64,000 nucleotides of DNA from Paragonimus skrjabini miyazakii. Lineage: Eukaryota > Platyhelminthes > Trematoda > Plagiorchiida > Troglotrematidae. The stretch spans positions 1-64,000 of the forward strand of contig JTDE01021375.1 in assembly GCA_014338405.1 (NCBI GenBank), in the 5' to 3' direction. Both the position numbers and the translations under genes were made by a program. This document shows, piece after piece, positions 49,299 to 61,839 of this stretch. Numbering within the stretch: position 1 is the stretch's first letter; each line of letters opens with the position of its first letter. The notes beneath the pieces are model-generated. The model was not told where the DNA came from, made no database searches, and saw only the letters and a list, made by a program, of their open reading frames with translations.

Positions 49299-52200
49299 GT
49301 GAGTTTTGATCTAGATTAGTCAACCGAAACAGATCGCTTGTGGTCTCCAAGTTATGCAGTATTCTTGTTTTTTAGGTGGAATAAGTCTGCTAGCTCTAAT
49401 ATGTTAACCAACAGTTTTACCAGGGCGGTACAAGGTTACTTCGGAATCCAACATCTTTTTCAAGACATCAGGTCAAATCAAGACAATAAAGAATTTTAAA
49501 GTTTTCAAATCGTCTGTCATCATATGGTATACTAGTTGACCAGTGGTATAGATTACTCTCGAACAACGAATATAGACCATGTGAACCCACTCTCATTTGC
49601 TCGCCCCTCTTATTAGTTCGGTAGAAGTGACCCAGGTGACAGAATCTGACAGGCGGGTGTACCTAGGCCAAAGTCCTGCCAGAACTATGCATACGTCACG
49701 TCCGATTAAAGCCGGCCACCTGATTTCAGCTGACTCTGTCTTCTGTTTTATATTGTCAATAATCGCGCATATCTCCCGGTCAGCTGATACGATTTCAATG
49801 TGATTCAGACAAGTGTGTATCTGTCTTTGTAAGCCATCTGACAATTTGTTAGAAATCAAATCGTATTTAACACAATGGATGTGCATTATGCACCATTCGA
49901 TCTTCAACTGTCACGCTTGTTCGATATCGAACTTAAATTCTGAATCACGAGCCTGCTGGGGATAGTTGGTTTCCGCTTGCATCAGCTTGAAGGCATGCGT
50001 TCGCAGCCTTTGTGATCCAGTAAGGTGCACCTGTGGATGGTAATCGCTTGGATGAGGCTTAAACTGATTGAGCAAGGCACATAAGTGTACTACGAGTCGG
50101 TGTCGTACAAGTTCGTCAGTGGAGTCAAGGTAAGCATATATCCAGGATCTGGATATATATATCTGAATTGGATCAGAATGCTCCTTCCGGCTTGGTACCT
50201 AAGATACAGAACAATTTATTTCAATTAAAGTTTATAACATGTTGCCGTTTACAGGTGACGCCAATTTTCACTTTGGAAATGCGATTTGATCTTAAGATGA
50301 ATTTCCCACTTTGACACAAACCTCATTGAAGTATGCAGACCTAATAGACATTGATACTTTGAGTTGCTACCCATTATCAATATTACAAGGCATAGTAAAG
50401 TACCATCGTTCTACTTATTTTGCTGTATTTCATTTCCATGTTGTTTCCTTCCCACACAGCTTACGTTCAAGATTTCCTTCATTCCTACCCTTATTTGTGC
50501 GACTATTCCATTTCTTCCGAGCTGGTATTGTCTACAGAAATTGACCAACATATGACAGTCGATTGCGATTCGGTTAATCCAGAACAGTCTGTTATAAATT
50601 GTGTCAGTCAACCATCACAGATGGAATCGAATCCGAGTGTGCAACTTATCACGACAGTGGCACCCTGGTCGTTGTACAACGCTGGCTCTAAGCAGCGCAA
50701 AACTAGAAGAATTTCATTGCCCCGGCTGATTTTGACTAAAGCACCCGCATCTGGTATTCCACATGACTCAAACAGTTGGGTGGATTCGGACACCATGAAC
50801 AATCGGGCGTCTCCAGGCACACAGTTGAAACTCCATTTTCCTGCGTTTAAAGACGAAGATTTAACACCTGTTTGTGTTTCTAGTCGAGACCATGACTTCG
50901 TGAGGGATGTATTTCATATGAAGGCAAGCCAGATTTTGCCTTTTCTCTATATTGGTAAGTGTTCGTTTTTAAGGTTTATGCACTCTGATGTTGAGCGTCT
51001 GTGTTCAGATAAATTTTTTTAGCGGTTAAATCCCCTCCCTTGTCCTTTTTTTGCTTCTAGTAGGGCTCACTCTTCATTATGGTTGTATGGCAGTTGAGTA
51101 TAGCCGCGAGCCACTTTTTTTTATCTCTGCTGGTGTTGATTTGCCTGAAATTTTTGGTTCCTTGAGGTTTTGCGTGGAATATAAAGGATTTCATTGTTTA
51201 AACAGTATTGTACTGTTGTTGTTATATTGTACTGTTATTGTTTTGTGCTCGTGTACATTAAAACGACTTTTTTTAGTACAACTACTTAGGACACTGGTTT
51301 GTAGGCCAAAGGTTATACACAAGTTTAGTGACTAACCCCTTCCTTGTGATATCTCCCCCGGACAGATGTGCTTTAAGATTATGACCTTTCACGTCTGGAC
51401 ACACCTGGGGGTAATAGTAATCCAATACATTGTAGACCACGCAGCTTACACACAGTTGTCGGTTTCATATTTTCTCGTTGTACAAACCGGTTCAAAGCAA
51501 TAAGTCAAGTCGCCCCTTAACCATTACTGACCCATGCATGTTAGTGTTTTGGAACGATGTGGGTCATCGGTTTTTGTGTCTTTTCTGAGGTCCCGTGTGA
51601 ATGTGGATGAGCAGTGGACCAGATTGCACACTCATTCACATATTGGGTCTACTGACTTTGTCACATCAATGTTTGTGTGTGACACATCTAGAACGGTGAA
51701 CACGGGTGTTCTACTGTTATCACATCCGGACGCAACCCACATTGTCACGAATGGCCACAAGTTTGAACAATGAAGGTCGGCTTTGAAATCATTCTACCGT
51801 TCTCGATGAATTGACTGAGAATAGCAACTTTACGAGCAAGCTGTAATATTCTACGTTTCAACTCTCTCGGATGGTCTTCCTGAGGAGTGTTGCAATCGAA
51901 ATCACACTATTACAACACTCCTGAGGAAAGCCATCCGAGGTGGTTGGAACGTAGAGTACCACAACTTGCTCGTAACGTTGTGTTATTGTCAATCGACCTA
52001 TCAATACCATGCTAAACAAGACGCCCAAACTGTCTGACTTCATTCGCACTCAATTTGGTGCGGATATCTTACATACTACCGTTCTCTTGAAATGATTTAC
52101 ACCTCCTTGCTCCATGACCCGATTCCTTGTTCGTCGGACAGAAAGACGAGATCAGAACTCTTATCTACTCGAGCGCCTATACAGTATTGTTCTCAGATTC

Positions 52201-54350
52201 TTTCCATTAAAGCATAAACCGATCACCAACAGCATCGCTGACCTTACGGGTTGTAGCCCAATGTAACAGATGAAGTGTTTTAAAACAGACATACCAGTTG
52301 TTTCATTTTTTTCACTAACAAGTATTTCCACTCTGACTAGATTTATTAGTGAAGAGTGTTGTAAACCCTCCTAAACGGTACGCTAGTTCGATCTCGGTAG
52401 AGTGGTGCGCTCGATAAAATCGGATTCTCGTCCCGGTAATAATTCACACGAAAATCTCGGTCCCGAATAGTATTGCGACTGTCCCGTGTTCGCTCCTAAG
52501 GCAAGCCAAAAGACGCGTTCAAAACAAGAAGCTTTGTTCCGCTACGAAACGGGGTGCGGCCAGGGCAGCAAGTACAAGGTATTTATAGGGCACGTCATGA
52601 CCACACATTCCCACCACATCATGAGGAAGAGTTAGGATCGGACATGGGCATAGCGGTATAAAAAGTCTCAACCGATTTGAACAGTTCCGCTAGTTAGGAC
52701 TGAGTTAACTGGTTTTTTTCTTCTTTCTCACGACGGAGGCGCCCTGGGACGGTCATAGGGTGGGTGCCCTAACAAAAAGGTGATTGGTCTTTCAGCTGCC
52801 AAATATCGAGTGAGTTAGAATGTCAACGTTTCGGCTTAGCGTTGAAAGAATTCGTGAATTCAGTTAGTATGACACCCATTCCGTAGCTCCACAGTTCACT
52901 GGGTTTAAACCCGAGTAAACCTCGTTAGGATCTTTCAGGAGTGGACTGGGGATAATACATAAAAATGCTATTCCATATGAAATATATGAATGTATTGTGG
53001 ACTGTTTGAAAGTTTATCAGAAGTGTTTGGTATTTGCGCCCCAATTCGTCAATAACGAAGGACTATTCACCATCAAGTGTTACCAGTTCGTTTACTGCCT
53101 TCAGTCAAAAACGCAAAACTATGGCCGAGCGAGCGACAATAAAAATGGAAACTATCATGATTGAGCTCTATATTAGATGACCGAGTGCTTTTTGAACTGA
53201 GTCGATGGTTTATGCACACACGGGGCCGGACTGCCAGTACCGACTAATGTCGATTAGAAGGATGCGGGCTATTTTCAACTCGGAGTGCTGCTGGGACTCT
53301 TCACAATCATAACCTACCGAAATGCTCTCTTCCTTGGCTCACTTGCAGTTGCAGAACAGATTTGCAAGAAACGTCAAACAATAGATCAATCTGTGTCCAG
53401 GCATGGTGATAGATTGCTTGAGAAATGGGGCATTTCGGTAGAGTACCACTGTGAAAAAGCGGAACTCTTCGAGTTGAATTAGTCCGTGTTCCCCAAATAG
53501 CACTAACCGGTACTGTTGGTTCAAACAGTTTGTCTGCCTTGAAATTAATTCCACTCTGTTCTTTAATGTGATATCCAGCCGTGACAGTTTCTATCGTTTC
53601 CTCTTTAATCCTATTGTATATACTAGAATGTTTACATTCTTGACCGAACAGAGCAAACAAACTGTTATAATCGCGATAGATGCCTATTTTGTTATTGCCC
53701 AAAGTTAATCCTAGAACTGATCAGCACGTTGATTAGCACACTGATCACTTCTTCTAAGAAAAAGCGACTTGGACTCGCAACACGGAGATTGCCGATCCGG
53801 ACCTCTGCTTCTGGACTTGAGGATAAACTGAGAGGCCCCCACCTTATTGTCAGTTGTTTACCTGTGGAAGAGTATGTCGGAAAGTGATAAGAGAACGTGT
53901 ATTGAGGTTGGAAAACCATTTCATTGTTCTACTAGCCATTTGATCATGATTGCGTCAAACTGGTAAGTTATGGGTATGAACTCTGACAGTTTGTAATTCT
54001 CTCGACAATCAGGTAAACTATCGCGTACAACCTTATTCCTGATTAATTGACGTGCTCAAGCGAACAAACCTTTTACTACCTGACCTGTGTTTGTTGTTGT
54101 TAATTTGTGCACATGCTCAATCTAGTTTTGCTTGGAAAAAACGCACGCATCTGCTTCCATTCTGTAGGAAATGAAATCGACGGGACTAGTGAACAAGTAC
54201 TTCAATCGTGCCACATCCGGTCTGTGTTAAATGTAACACCCAAGGTACCTTTTCTGGATGAGACCCGGTTCTATTGCCGGCGTTTAGTCGCTTCAGATCG
54301 AGAAACACAAGATCTCCGTCCGTTTTTTAATTCTGCATTTGAATTTATCG
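48599..54350 (+). CDS. DUSP10: DUSP10/MKP-5-like dual-specificity MAP-kinase phosphatase, 3' end not found
   Basis: Exons 48599-49298, 50460-50954 and 54168-54350 join in exact phase (one base carried each time) to give 459 residues. The start is the first ATG after an in-frame stop at 48569-48571; a second ATG follows directly. Residues about 110-240 form a rhodanese (CH2/MKB) domain (PIILDFR, VHIRGAICMPC). After a long linker comes the start of the phosphatase domain, ILPFLYIGNEIDG, SVLNVT and LRPFFNSAFEFI, which resembles DUSP10 more than other MKPs. These enzymes dephosphorylate Thr and Tyr of JNK/p38-type MAP kinases. The exon carrying the HCxxGxSRS catalytic loop was not seen downstream, so it lies beyond the window or in the gap, or the gene is broken. 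The gene symbol denotes the closest family, not proven orthology. Confidence 0.82.
49299..50459. other. DUSP10-like intron 1
   Basis: GT-AG intron of 1161 bp; nothing else recognised. Confidence 0.75.
50460..50954 (+). CDS. DUSP10: DUSP10-like exon 2, linker and start of phosphatase domain
   Basis: The acceptor is 'tcccacacag'. The exon starts AYVQDFLHSYPYLCD, the last rhodanese helix, equivalent to the '...F....YP.LC' ending in MKPs. About 110 residues of Ser/Thr-rich linker follow, including RKTRRISLPRL, a possible phosphorylation or localisation patch. The exon ends MKASQILPFLYIG at donor gtaagt. Confidence 0.85.
51808..51994. repeat. Foldback element, imperfect long hairpin
   Basis: Arms 51831-51896 and 51909-51974 are inverted copies with about 83 % identity by eye around a 12-bp loop, with weaker pairing about 20 bp further on each side. 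It lies in the intron before DUSP10 exon 3. A related foldback is at 57465-57625. Confidence 0.7.
53190..53480. mobile_element. PLE-like scrap in a DUSP10 intron
   Basis: 'tttatgcacacacggggccg' resembles the PLE endonuclease end at 44378. 'cacaatcataacctaccgaa' then resembles the stretch before the GIY-YIG motif at 44890. The two pieces are in opposite senses, so this may be a rearranged PLE junction. Confidence 0.35.
54168..54350 (+). CDS. DUSP10: DUSP10-like exon 3, phosphatase domain part
   Basis: The acceptor is 'ccattctgtag'. It encodes NEIDGTSEQVLQ, SVLNVTPKVPF and CRRLVASDRETQDLRPFF. The general-acid-loop Asp of DUSPs corresponds to the Asp in ASDRE. The exon ends FEFIG at donor gtaagt. 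Sixty-one residues are covered. Confidence 0.87.
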
Positions 54351-57300
54351 GTAAGTCTGTGTAGTCGACCTACGTTCTACTTTTGTCACATGATGTAACT
54401 TAAATTTTGGTCCTACGTTATTGGCGCGACTGGTCCTGTTGTTTACTAGTGTGAACTTCCTTGTACGCCAAGATGACTGGATGATATACACTGCGAGATG
54501 TAAGCATTTCTTTTATGCTCATCAGTCAATCGCGTAACACATTCAGTCATATGGGTTTGGGGCATGGTGTCAATGATTGATCGAACGTCATAGTAGTAAG
54601 TCACAGGTTGGATTAAACGGTTTCAATACCACAGTAACGAAATTGATTTCGTCAGCATTTTCTGTTAACAAAAAACAGACGATTGATGGACATTTATTGG
54701 GCTAACGGCAGTGTCTCAAGGTTGCGACTGCATAATCATATAGTGAAAGAAATGACCAGGTCAACCACTTGAACTGTTGTGACTAAACGTTTTGCACTCG
54801 AACCTGCTGGATTACCTTTTAGAGGTTGAGGCGCTGACCCACGTTGCACCATCATCTGTACTCCGCTGTGTGGTCATGTGACATTCACTGTTCGATTGTT
54901 TTGTCGCCTTGCCTTATTCCTTCAGAGTGAAATATCTAGTGTACTTGATTGATTATAACAACCACAAGCTACCATCTCACAGTGTATGGATCCTCGCCGT
55001 CTTCATATACTAGATGTAGCGATGTAAAAGCTTTAACCGGGTTTACAATTTCATCATTTAAGCAATTGATCGGTCGAGCCCGTTAGACGCAACGTAATTT
55101 GGTACATGCGTCTTGCGTGCGTTAAACGGCTTTATACGCTTAATGTAGACATATCTGGAAGACCTCGGTAAAGCAATACCATGGAAGGATATCCAGTGGT
55201 GAGGGCTTTTTGTGTAAGGTGGTCCAACGTGATGAAATAATACTCAGATTGCGTGGTTTTCTAATTATCCGGTCCATAGTTATGCTGAGTAATACTCGTG
55301 AGTATTCCAAGTCACACCTAGTTCTTAATCGTACACATCTGATATTCTGTTTTCGGTATTGTTGTTGCTGCTGCCGGTAGTGATGGTGATTGTAATAGAT
55401 CAAAGCTATTGCATCATTTTATGGACAATGGGGCATACATTACAAACCAACAAAACACAATAGTTGATCTGTACTTCGTTCCGTTCAAGAAACTACCTCA
55501 CGGAATTCTGATTAAGGGATTCAGTGAACAAACTGTATGCGACTAGTGCGCATTAAATCTGGTTGACTTGAGTCTAATTCAGGCACCGAAGGCGTTGTGA
55601 CCAAACATTTACCAGGAGAATTCTACCATTTACTTGAGCGAATATGCATCGTAAGCTGATGTCTCTCTTGTTCTTATTTGTGTGCTATCGGACGATCGTT
55701 CACGTTTCATATTTGGCACCACTTCTGTCTTCCACAGTCACGTTTGCGTTCCAATCAGTTGAACAGCAACTGGAACGGACGGGTGTGTTGTATACTACTA
55801 ATCACTCAGAGTAAGTAATAAGGTACGGGCAGAAAATAGTGGCAATCTACAGCTTCCGAAAATAATGGTGACATACGAATTCAGCGGTGATTGAAGCTCT
55901 GGTTTCTTTCAAACCGTAACTTGGCTGTGTATCACCACCAGCCAATTCTTGAACAAATACGATTGTGCGACTACAGCAGTATATTTTCGTTCACATTTTC
56001 TACTTTCTGTCAACGCTAACCGCCCTACTCACAGAACTGCTACTATCGTATGGGCATGCTTCCAATTCACCCATTGTGGACGTTCGGCTTGGTTGCCATG
56101 GCTTTGTATTTCGATTCAGACTGATCTGGTTTAACGTAACGTGTTTACTGATTTTGAGGTGCTTAATTTCGGCTCCAATTTGCACCCGAACAATGCAGTG
56201 AACTGCGGGCAAACCAACAGAAAATATTGACTGGTACAATAATTAGAACTGATTTTTCAACTCCTTCGTATTGAAATTTATGTCGATGTTTAAAAGACAG
56301 TGCACCCATCGGTTCACGGCTGTGTTTGTATGCCCCTCTGGTCGAAAATCCAAGCTGGTGTGATCCACCCACACAGTTTCGCGCCGTCACTAGCTCATAC
56401 AGTGCGTGGGTGTTGTCTCCAGTGTAGTCGACGGTTGGCGAGTTGAAGAAAGCTACGAACAAGTGCCGGCCTGTGGCCGAAATTAATGTCGACTGCGTGC
56501 AAACATGGCTGCTTACCATAGATGTTTATGACGTCAACCCTATGTGCAAAGCAAACGACGAACTTGCAAAATCGAAACCGATAATATTTATGCACGTATC
56601 GTTTGTTAAACTTGCAGCTAAGCTAGTTCAAGCAACGACAAAGCGTCCGCTGCCATTTGAATGTATATGCAATATGTCCCAATTCTTCATAACCTTCCAA
56701 CAATAAAACTGTGGGCTGTGCTTTCAACGCATGAAGAGTGAAGTGTCCTGGTCATAGGAAGTTTTACCCTATCTACTCTTTGTGACTGTATATTACCATC
56801 AACGGCAAAACAACCACTAATATATGTGATCCTAGTTGATAGCGCTAATATATGAAAGTTTTGAATACTGTGTTTTAGGTCACATTGTTGACAGATGTCC
56901 ATTATGAGGAGTGGTCAAAACCCAGTTGTTGTATATGTCACATTTATATGGTTAGCATAATAACCTTCCAGATTTCAATTTAAGACAGCTATCGCAAACC
57001 TTATCCTTGTGAGTCAATACAGGATCAAGATTAAGGGAAGTGTTTTACTTTAACGAGAAAACTGACGATTTTCCTAACCTCCTGCGACAGAAAAAAGGTC
57101 TAGCTCATGAACAGCTTATAATACATCTAAAATGAAATTTATACATATATAAAACTGATGGTTTACAGGTTTTTTGTTTCGAGGTAAGGAGGTGTGAATG
57201 CTATGTTGATTATCCAGCAGAGTGATAAATCCCCCCTACCAACTCTTTCGGTATGCGGCTGACGAACTGTAGAACACCATTGTCCTCTTGAGTACTTACC

Positions 57301-57464
57301 ATGAGCTCATAGTTGATTGATTGGTGTCGTCCACATCTTCGCCTGTTTCATACATATGTCGTTGTTGTGCGCACACGTTAAGCGTAAATTTATTCCCATC
57401 TGCTTCTCTTAAACCCTATCAAAATCGGTTGCAAACGAGTTATTCACTCTTCTAATCGATCGAT
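54351..57464. other. Downstream of DUSP10-like exon 3, unassigned
   Basis: Presumably intron 3. I looked for a His-Cys-x-x-Gly-x-Ser-Arg-Ser-type exon and found none. Two overlapping open frames at 56163-56706 are not recognised. Confidence 0.4.
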
Positions 57465-57625
57465 GGGAATAACCCAAGTTGCGTGCAAACTCCAGTGGTC
57501 TACGTTTTACCGCTTATGGAGCCTTCTGTCTAGAATGCTGTAATCTACGGTTTCGATTACGATATGGCTTTACCGTCGCGTATTACAGTTTGCTCGCTAC
57601 GTTGTGTTATTCCGAGTTCGTCGGT
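57465..57625. repeat. Foldback element, second related copy
   Basis: The left arm ('gggaataacccaagttgcgt', 57465-57484, and onward) pairs with the right arm ('agtttgctcgctacgttgtg', 57587-57606, and onward). The arm sequence resembles the 51808-51994 element ('ctcgtaacgttgtgttattg' against 'ctcgctacgttgtgttattc'). Confidence 0.55.
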
Positions 57626-57930
57626 TAAAAACCTGTGTCACATAACGCTCAATCTTTCATCCATACTGTACTTAGTGCTAGCATTCTCTGACAGTTTGTT
57701 TGATCGTCTGAAGATTGATGTACCTGTTCCATGAAAGCTGCTGTCATTGGTCGAGTAGTATCTGGGTTATGGTCACTGATCGCTCGGTTCCAAGGATAAG
57801 GTTACTCTTTGAATTGTTCACCTCAACCTTCTACAGAGACTGTTTAGTGCAACCGGGCGTGGCCCGAATATCTGTGTTTACCATAACAATAGAACTACTG
57901 ATGACTAGTTTGCCAGATATGATAATTTAG

Positions 57931-58105
57931 AAGAGACCCAATTGCAAAAATCTGGACTTCGGCTGGATTCGAACCAGCGACAGAAACAACATGCCCAAAC
58001 GCGACAAATGCTCTACCAACTGAGCTACAAAGCTACGCCGCATGTTGCTTCTGTCGCTGGTTCGAATCCAGCCGAAGTCCAGATTTTTTTACAATTTAAT
58101 CTCTT
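57931..58105 (-). repeat. tRNA-like foldback with A and B boxes
   Basis: Arms 57931-57993 and 58041-58105 are near-perfect inverted repeats around a 47-bp loop. Read on the minus strand the loop has an A box (TAGCTCAGTTGG). The left arm has a perfect B box (GGTTCGAATCC) in a good T-arm (GCTGG/CCAGC). The D-arm GCTC/GAGC is intact and the acceptor stem partly pairs (AGCTTTG/CGAAGTC). The anticodon loop is not canonical (no T33 context), so I call a tRNA-derived repeat rather than a tRNA. The right arm carries a second B box on the plus strand. Confidence 0.7.
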
Positions 58106-58239
58106 CTGTAACAATAAAGCTACAGCGGCGGAATCGCATACAAAAATGTGGCTTGTTCGATGATTTGAAAACGGTTGAGTCATTGTTCCATTCCACAGAA
58201 TGGGATAACTCAGTTTCAAAACAACAGCAGCGTGGGAGA

Positions 58240-59380
58240 TATAGAGAATGAAAGCGAAGCGCGTGTCTCTAAATCTGTGGAGGCATTCCCTTATCTAGGA
58301 CATCTTTGGCTACAGAGAGGTATCTTCCTGAAGCCTAAGGGTAACGTATATAAGACGACTATGAGGCTATGCTAACTTATTGTCCAGAAACTTGTCCGCT
58401 CAGAGTACGAGACATGAACCGTCTTCAGGTATTTGACCATCGAGGTCTGCGTCCCATCGCCCACATCGGATGGCGCCAATGGGTAAGTAGCCGTGAGGCA
58501 GAAAGACGGGAATTGAGTAATGAATACCAAGTGAGTTCCGTTGTTTAATCTGTGAAATCACACAGACTTAGATGGTTAAAAACTTGAAACATTCTTTTCC
58601 CGTCAAGAATTTGAATAAAGAAGACAATAGGCTGATATTGCACGATTTATGTCCGGACAAATTTCGCTGCATCTTTACAGACCATTTATATATCAGTGAG
58701 AAAACGAACAAGATACCAGAGAAAGTCAATTGTCAGAGTGCACAATCATTGTCGCTACCACGGTAGTGACAACCCTACAAACAGTTGTTTCTGAACACAC
58801 TACACGGGTTTGAACTTTCGTATTGCAACAGCTTCAGCATAGCGCAGTGTTCGCCTGTGTGACGTTGAGTAGATAACGCGAAATGCCGTTGTGGTATCAC
58901 ATTGATGTTGCGTCATCAGAATATTACGTACCATATATCAATAATATCAGCTAATCGTCTGACACAGCGAACACTCTTTGCCGATGCTGCGGCCGACTGG
59001 TGAAATGTACGAAATGGACAGATGTTGATCTGGCGTATATAAATGAAGTCGTTCACCAGGGTGTTAGCCAGGGATTAATCAGCGACTGGAGACCTTAGAT
59101 GGAATGGTGCCCATTCGGGTTCAGTTGTGTGAATGTTGCTGAGTTATCTGTGAAGTGAATGGGATCAGTGACATAATGAAGCTGTCTTCCTAATGACTTC
59201 TTCCACTTATAGGTCGGTTGGTTAGTTCCAACGTGTGGCGCCTCGATTCTGAGTGTGTGAATGTAGACAGTTGGTTTTAGTGGTTAAGTTCACTCCTATC
59301 TCTTTCTTCTTGTTTTTTAGCCAGAGTATTCAAACAACACGACAGACCACTGATGTATTGCCGTCTACGATGATGATAAC
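58240..59380 (+). mobile_element. RTE-clade LINE 3' fragment
   Basis: SKSVEAFPYLGHLWLQRGIF and PKGNVYKTTMRLC correspond to the RTE thumb region (EI..RI.KAR.AF.NLRHLW...KGRVY.A.VR). After about 700 bp comes the same tail as at 12840-13060 ('tgagttatctgtgaagtgaa', 59140-59159), then the shared 3' end near 59340-59370. Confidence 0.7.
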
Positions 59381-61839
59381 AGACAAAAAATTGTCGTATG
59401 TGTTGTGTTGCGCTGCTCAGTCTTTTGAGAAAAGGTTATCTTCAACGTTCCATTGTCTAAATTAACCGGCCGGTGCTATGTGCCCTAGATTCCTTCAAAG
59501 AACATCAGATGAGTGCGCAGAGATTGTCTTTTATGTGTACGTGTTTCATAGGGAACAATAAATGTACTCTCGTTTATGACAACAAGTTACGGACTAAGAC
59601 AATCGATTTCTCGAAGATGTTGTTATTGGTGATTTATTTAATTGTCAGCGAATAAATTACGCAGGCGGTAAGATGCCTACATTTTCCTAACAATCTAAAT
59701 CGATTCTTAACCATCTCTGTCAAGTCAGCAGAAGTCTGTACACATGATGTACGAGCAACAAGAGAAAGAATTCTCTAGTGGTTGAAGTTTTATAAATATT
59801 TCCTAGAAGAAAACAATACATGCAGGTAAAATATAGACGGTCTGCAAGACTGAATGTAGACGTTTTTAGAACTCTGTACTCACAGAGTCCCAACGTTCGT
59901 TCACAACTTGGGCCTTGATTTATGTTGAACACAACTGTGTATAAATTATGCAAATAACTGCACCAATATATCGCAAGTCCGGTGAACAAACTATTGGTCT
60001 AATCCTTCTCAGTGATTTCATATTGAAACTCTATTCCAGCTCACTGAGGTGTATCTGGATGCTTTAAACGACTAGCCTAATGCACAAACTATTATTGGAC
60101 TCAAAATAAGTGACCCAATATTAGACAGTGCTCCTGTTAACCCCGCCATTTGTTTGATTCATATTGTGATCGAATGATGTAATTCTAAGTTCACATGAAG
60201 AGAGCATGTTTGGCAGACATTATACATTCCTGTAACGTCTGGGGTTTATTCTAGGCTATGCTGCCATCTCAGTGTATCAACTACAGTTCAAGTTGTAGTC
60301 GATAGATACTTAGATGAACATGTACAATGATCTACGAAAGTTTCTGGTTATTGCCAATTCATTCCTCCGTTTGAGTTGTTTTTTGAGTTCCTATTGTCTG
60401 ACGGTTTCGCGAAAAAGATGAACGCAGTGTGCTGTCTTACTGTTAACTAGACTCCAAGAAAAAGACTTTCTTTCTGTCACCACTTAACTTATACGTAAAC
60501 CCTGTTTGTTCCGATCATCTTTGTCACAGGGATATCACAGATAGCTTTCAAATTACCGAAACTGTTGTAGGTTATAGATATGTTGTCTCTTGACTGAGTC
60601 GGAAAGTGATTGGGTCGAGACAGAGCAATGGTCATCGTATGCGTACATCTCATTCTCCCCTTGGACATATCCGGTAAGAAATATTCACACTTCTAAGACG
60701 TGAGGTTGCAGTCAAATGGGCTGTGTTCAGCAGTTGTGTGCCCACCACGAGCTATGGTTTACGTTTTCAGCTTGCTACGACAGTGCGCGCTGATCAGTGT
60801 CCTGGGTTCCTAAATCAACTACTAACTGAGGCCGGAACCGGCAGCTGTAAATATGGTTCTCCAATGGCTGTTTCAGTCTTGGAAATTCCCTCCATGGTCC
60901 TTGAAACTTGGAAACCTCTAGCGGCTGTCAGTAAACATTTCATTCAAACAGCAATTTCGTCCCATAATAAGCCATACTACATCTACTATGACTTAATCAG
61001 TTGCGCGTGCGTTTTTTAATCACGGTCGAGCTTCAAGTGCAAGCTTCATGTGAGTCATTGTATTTATGCTCACGCCGCTCCAGATAGAATAGCGCTTGGA
61101 TGTCAATCGACTTGACGCTTTTAACAACAACGTACAGCAGCAATTAACCGAACTAATCGCACATATCACTGTCGACTGACCTGAGTGACGGTTGCCGACA
61201 TGACTTTAGAGTGTTTCACACGTTCGTTAGATAATTCTCCTTTCGGCCAGATTGCACATGTGTAGTTACATCGCTTTGTGATCGCCTGGGGTTTGGATAC
61301 CACACCCTTGCCAGGTAAATTAATTGTGTTTGCATGACTCACTGGTGATGACGAAGCATGTGTGGGTTTGTGTTTGTGTGAGAGATTGCTAATGGGCGTT
61401 ACTCCCTAGCCTGTCTGTACACACGTCCGTTTTCAATCTCGGCTGACTCATGTCGTTGGTTGAATTTACAATTTCATATTTGCAGGTAAGTGTAGAGTTA
61501 TCAAACAGATCCCGGATCACGGGACGAGGAGAAAATTCTTCTGACCACAATGAACTATTTGGGAGCATCGTCCACTTGTAATATTGGGTTGCATCTCTAC
61601 AACCGACACCTCGAAAAACGTTGATAGACCGGATTCTGAAATTTCACTTGTGATTGACAGTCAGAGAGTTAGAACGTGAGGAGTTATAACTACATTACAT
61701 TCGAGAGTGCTAACTACTTCCGGTTGTTCTACTTCTTACTGATGTCAATAAATGGTACTTGGTTTGCTCAATCTGCGCAGTTCATTACCATTGGGAATTG
61801 ACTCCTTTTCGGTCGACGGCACGTTTACAGCATTTTTCT
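59381..61839. other. Unassigned
   Basis: No coding similarity or repeat recognised. Confidence 0.4.

Larger units (their letters stand above)
50955..54167. other. DUSP10-like intron 2
   Basis: GT-AG intron of 3213 bp, holding the foldback at 51808-51994 and PLE scraps at 53190-53480. The rest is unassigned. Confidence 0.75.

Noticed and set aside
56163..56706. Overlapping open frames on both strands (118 and 87 residues)
   Set aside because: No recognisable domain, no convincing splice sites in phase with DUSP10-like exon 3, and no catalytic motif.
57994..58080. Functional tRNA gene on the minus strand
   Set aside because: A and B boxes are good, but the anticodon loop lacks the T33 context, the acceptor stem pairs only partly, and the unit is embedded in a long inverted repeat.
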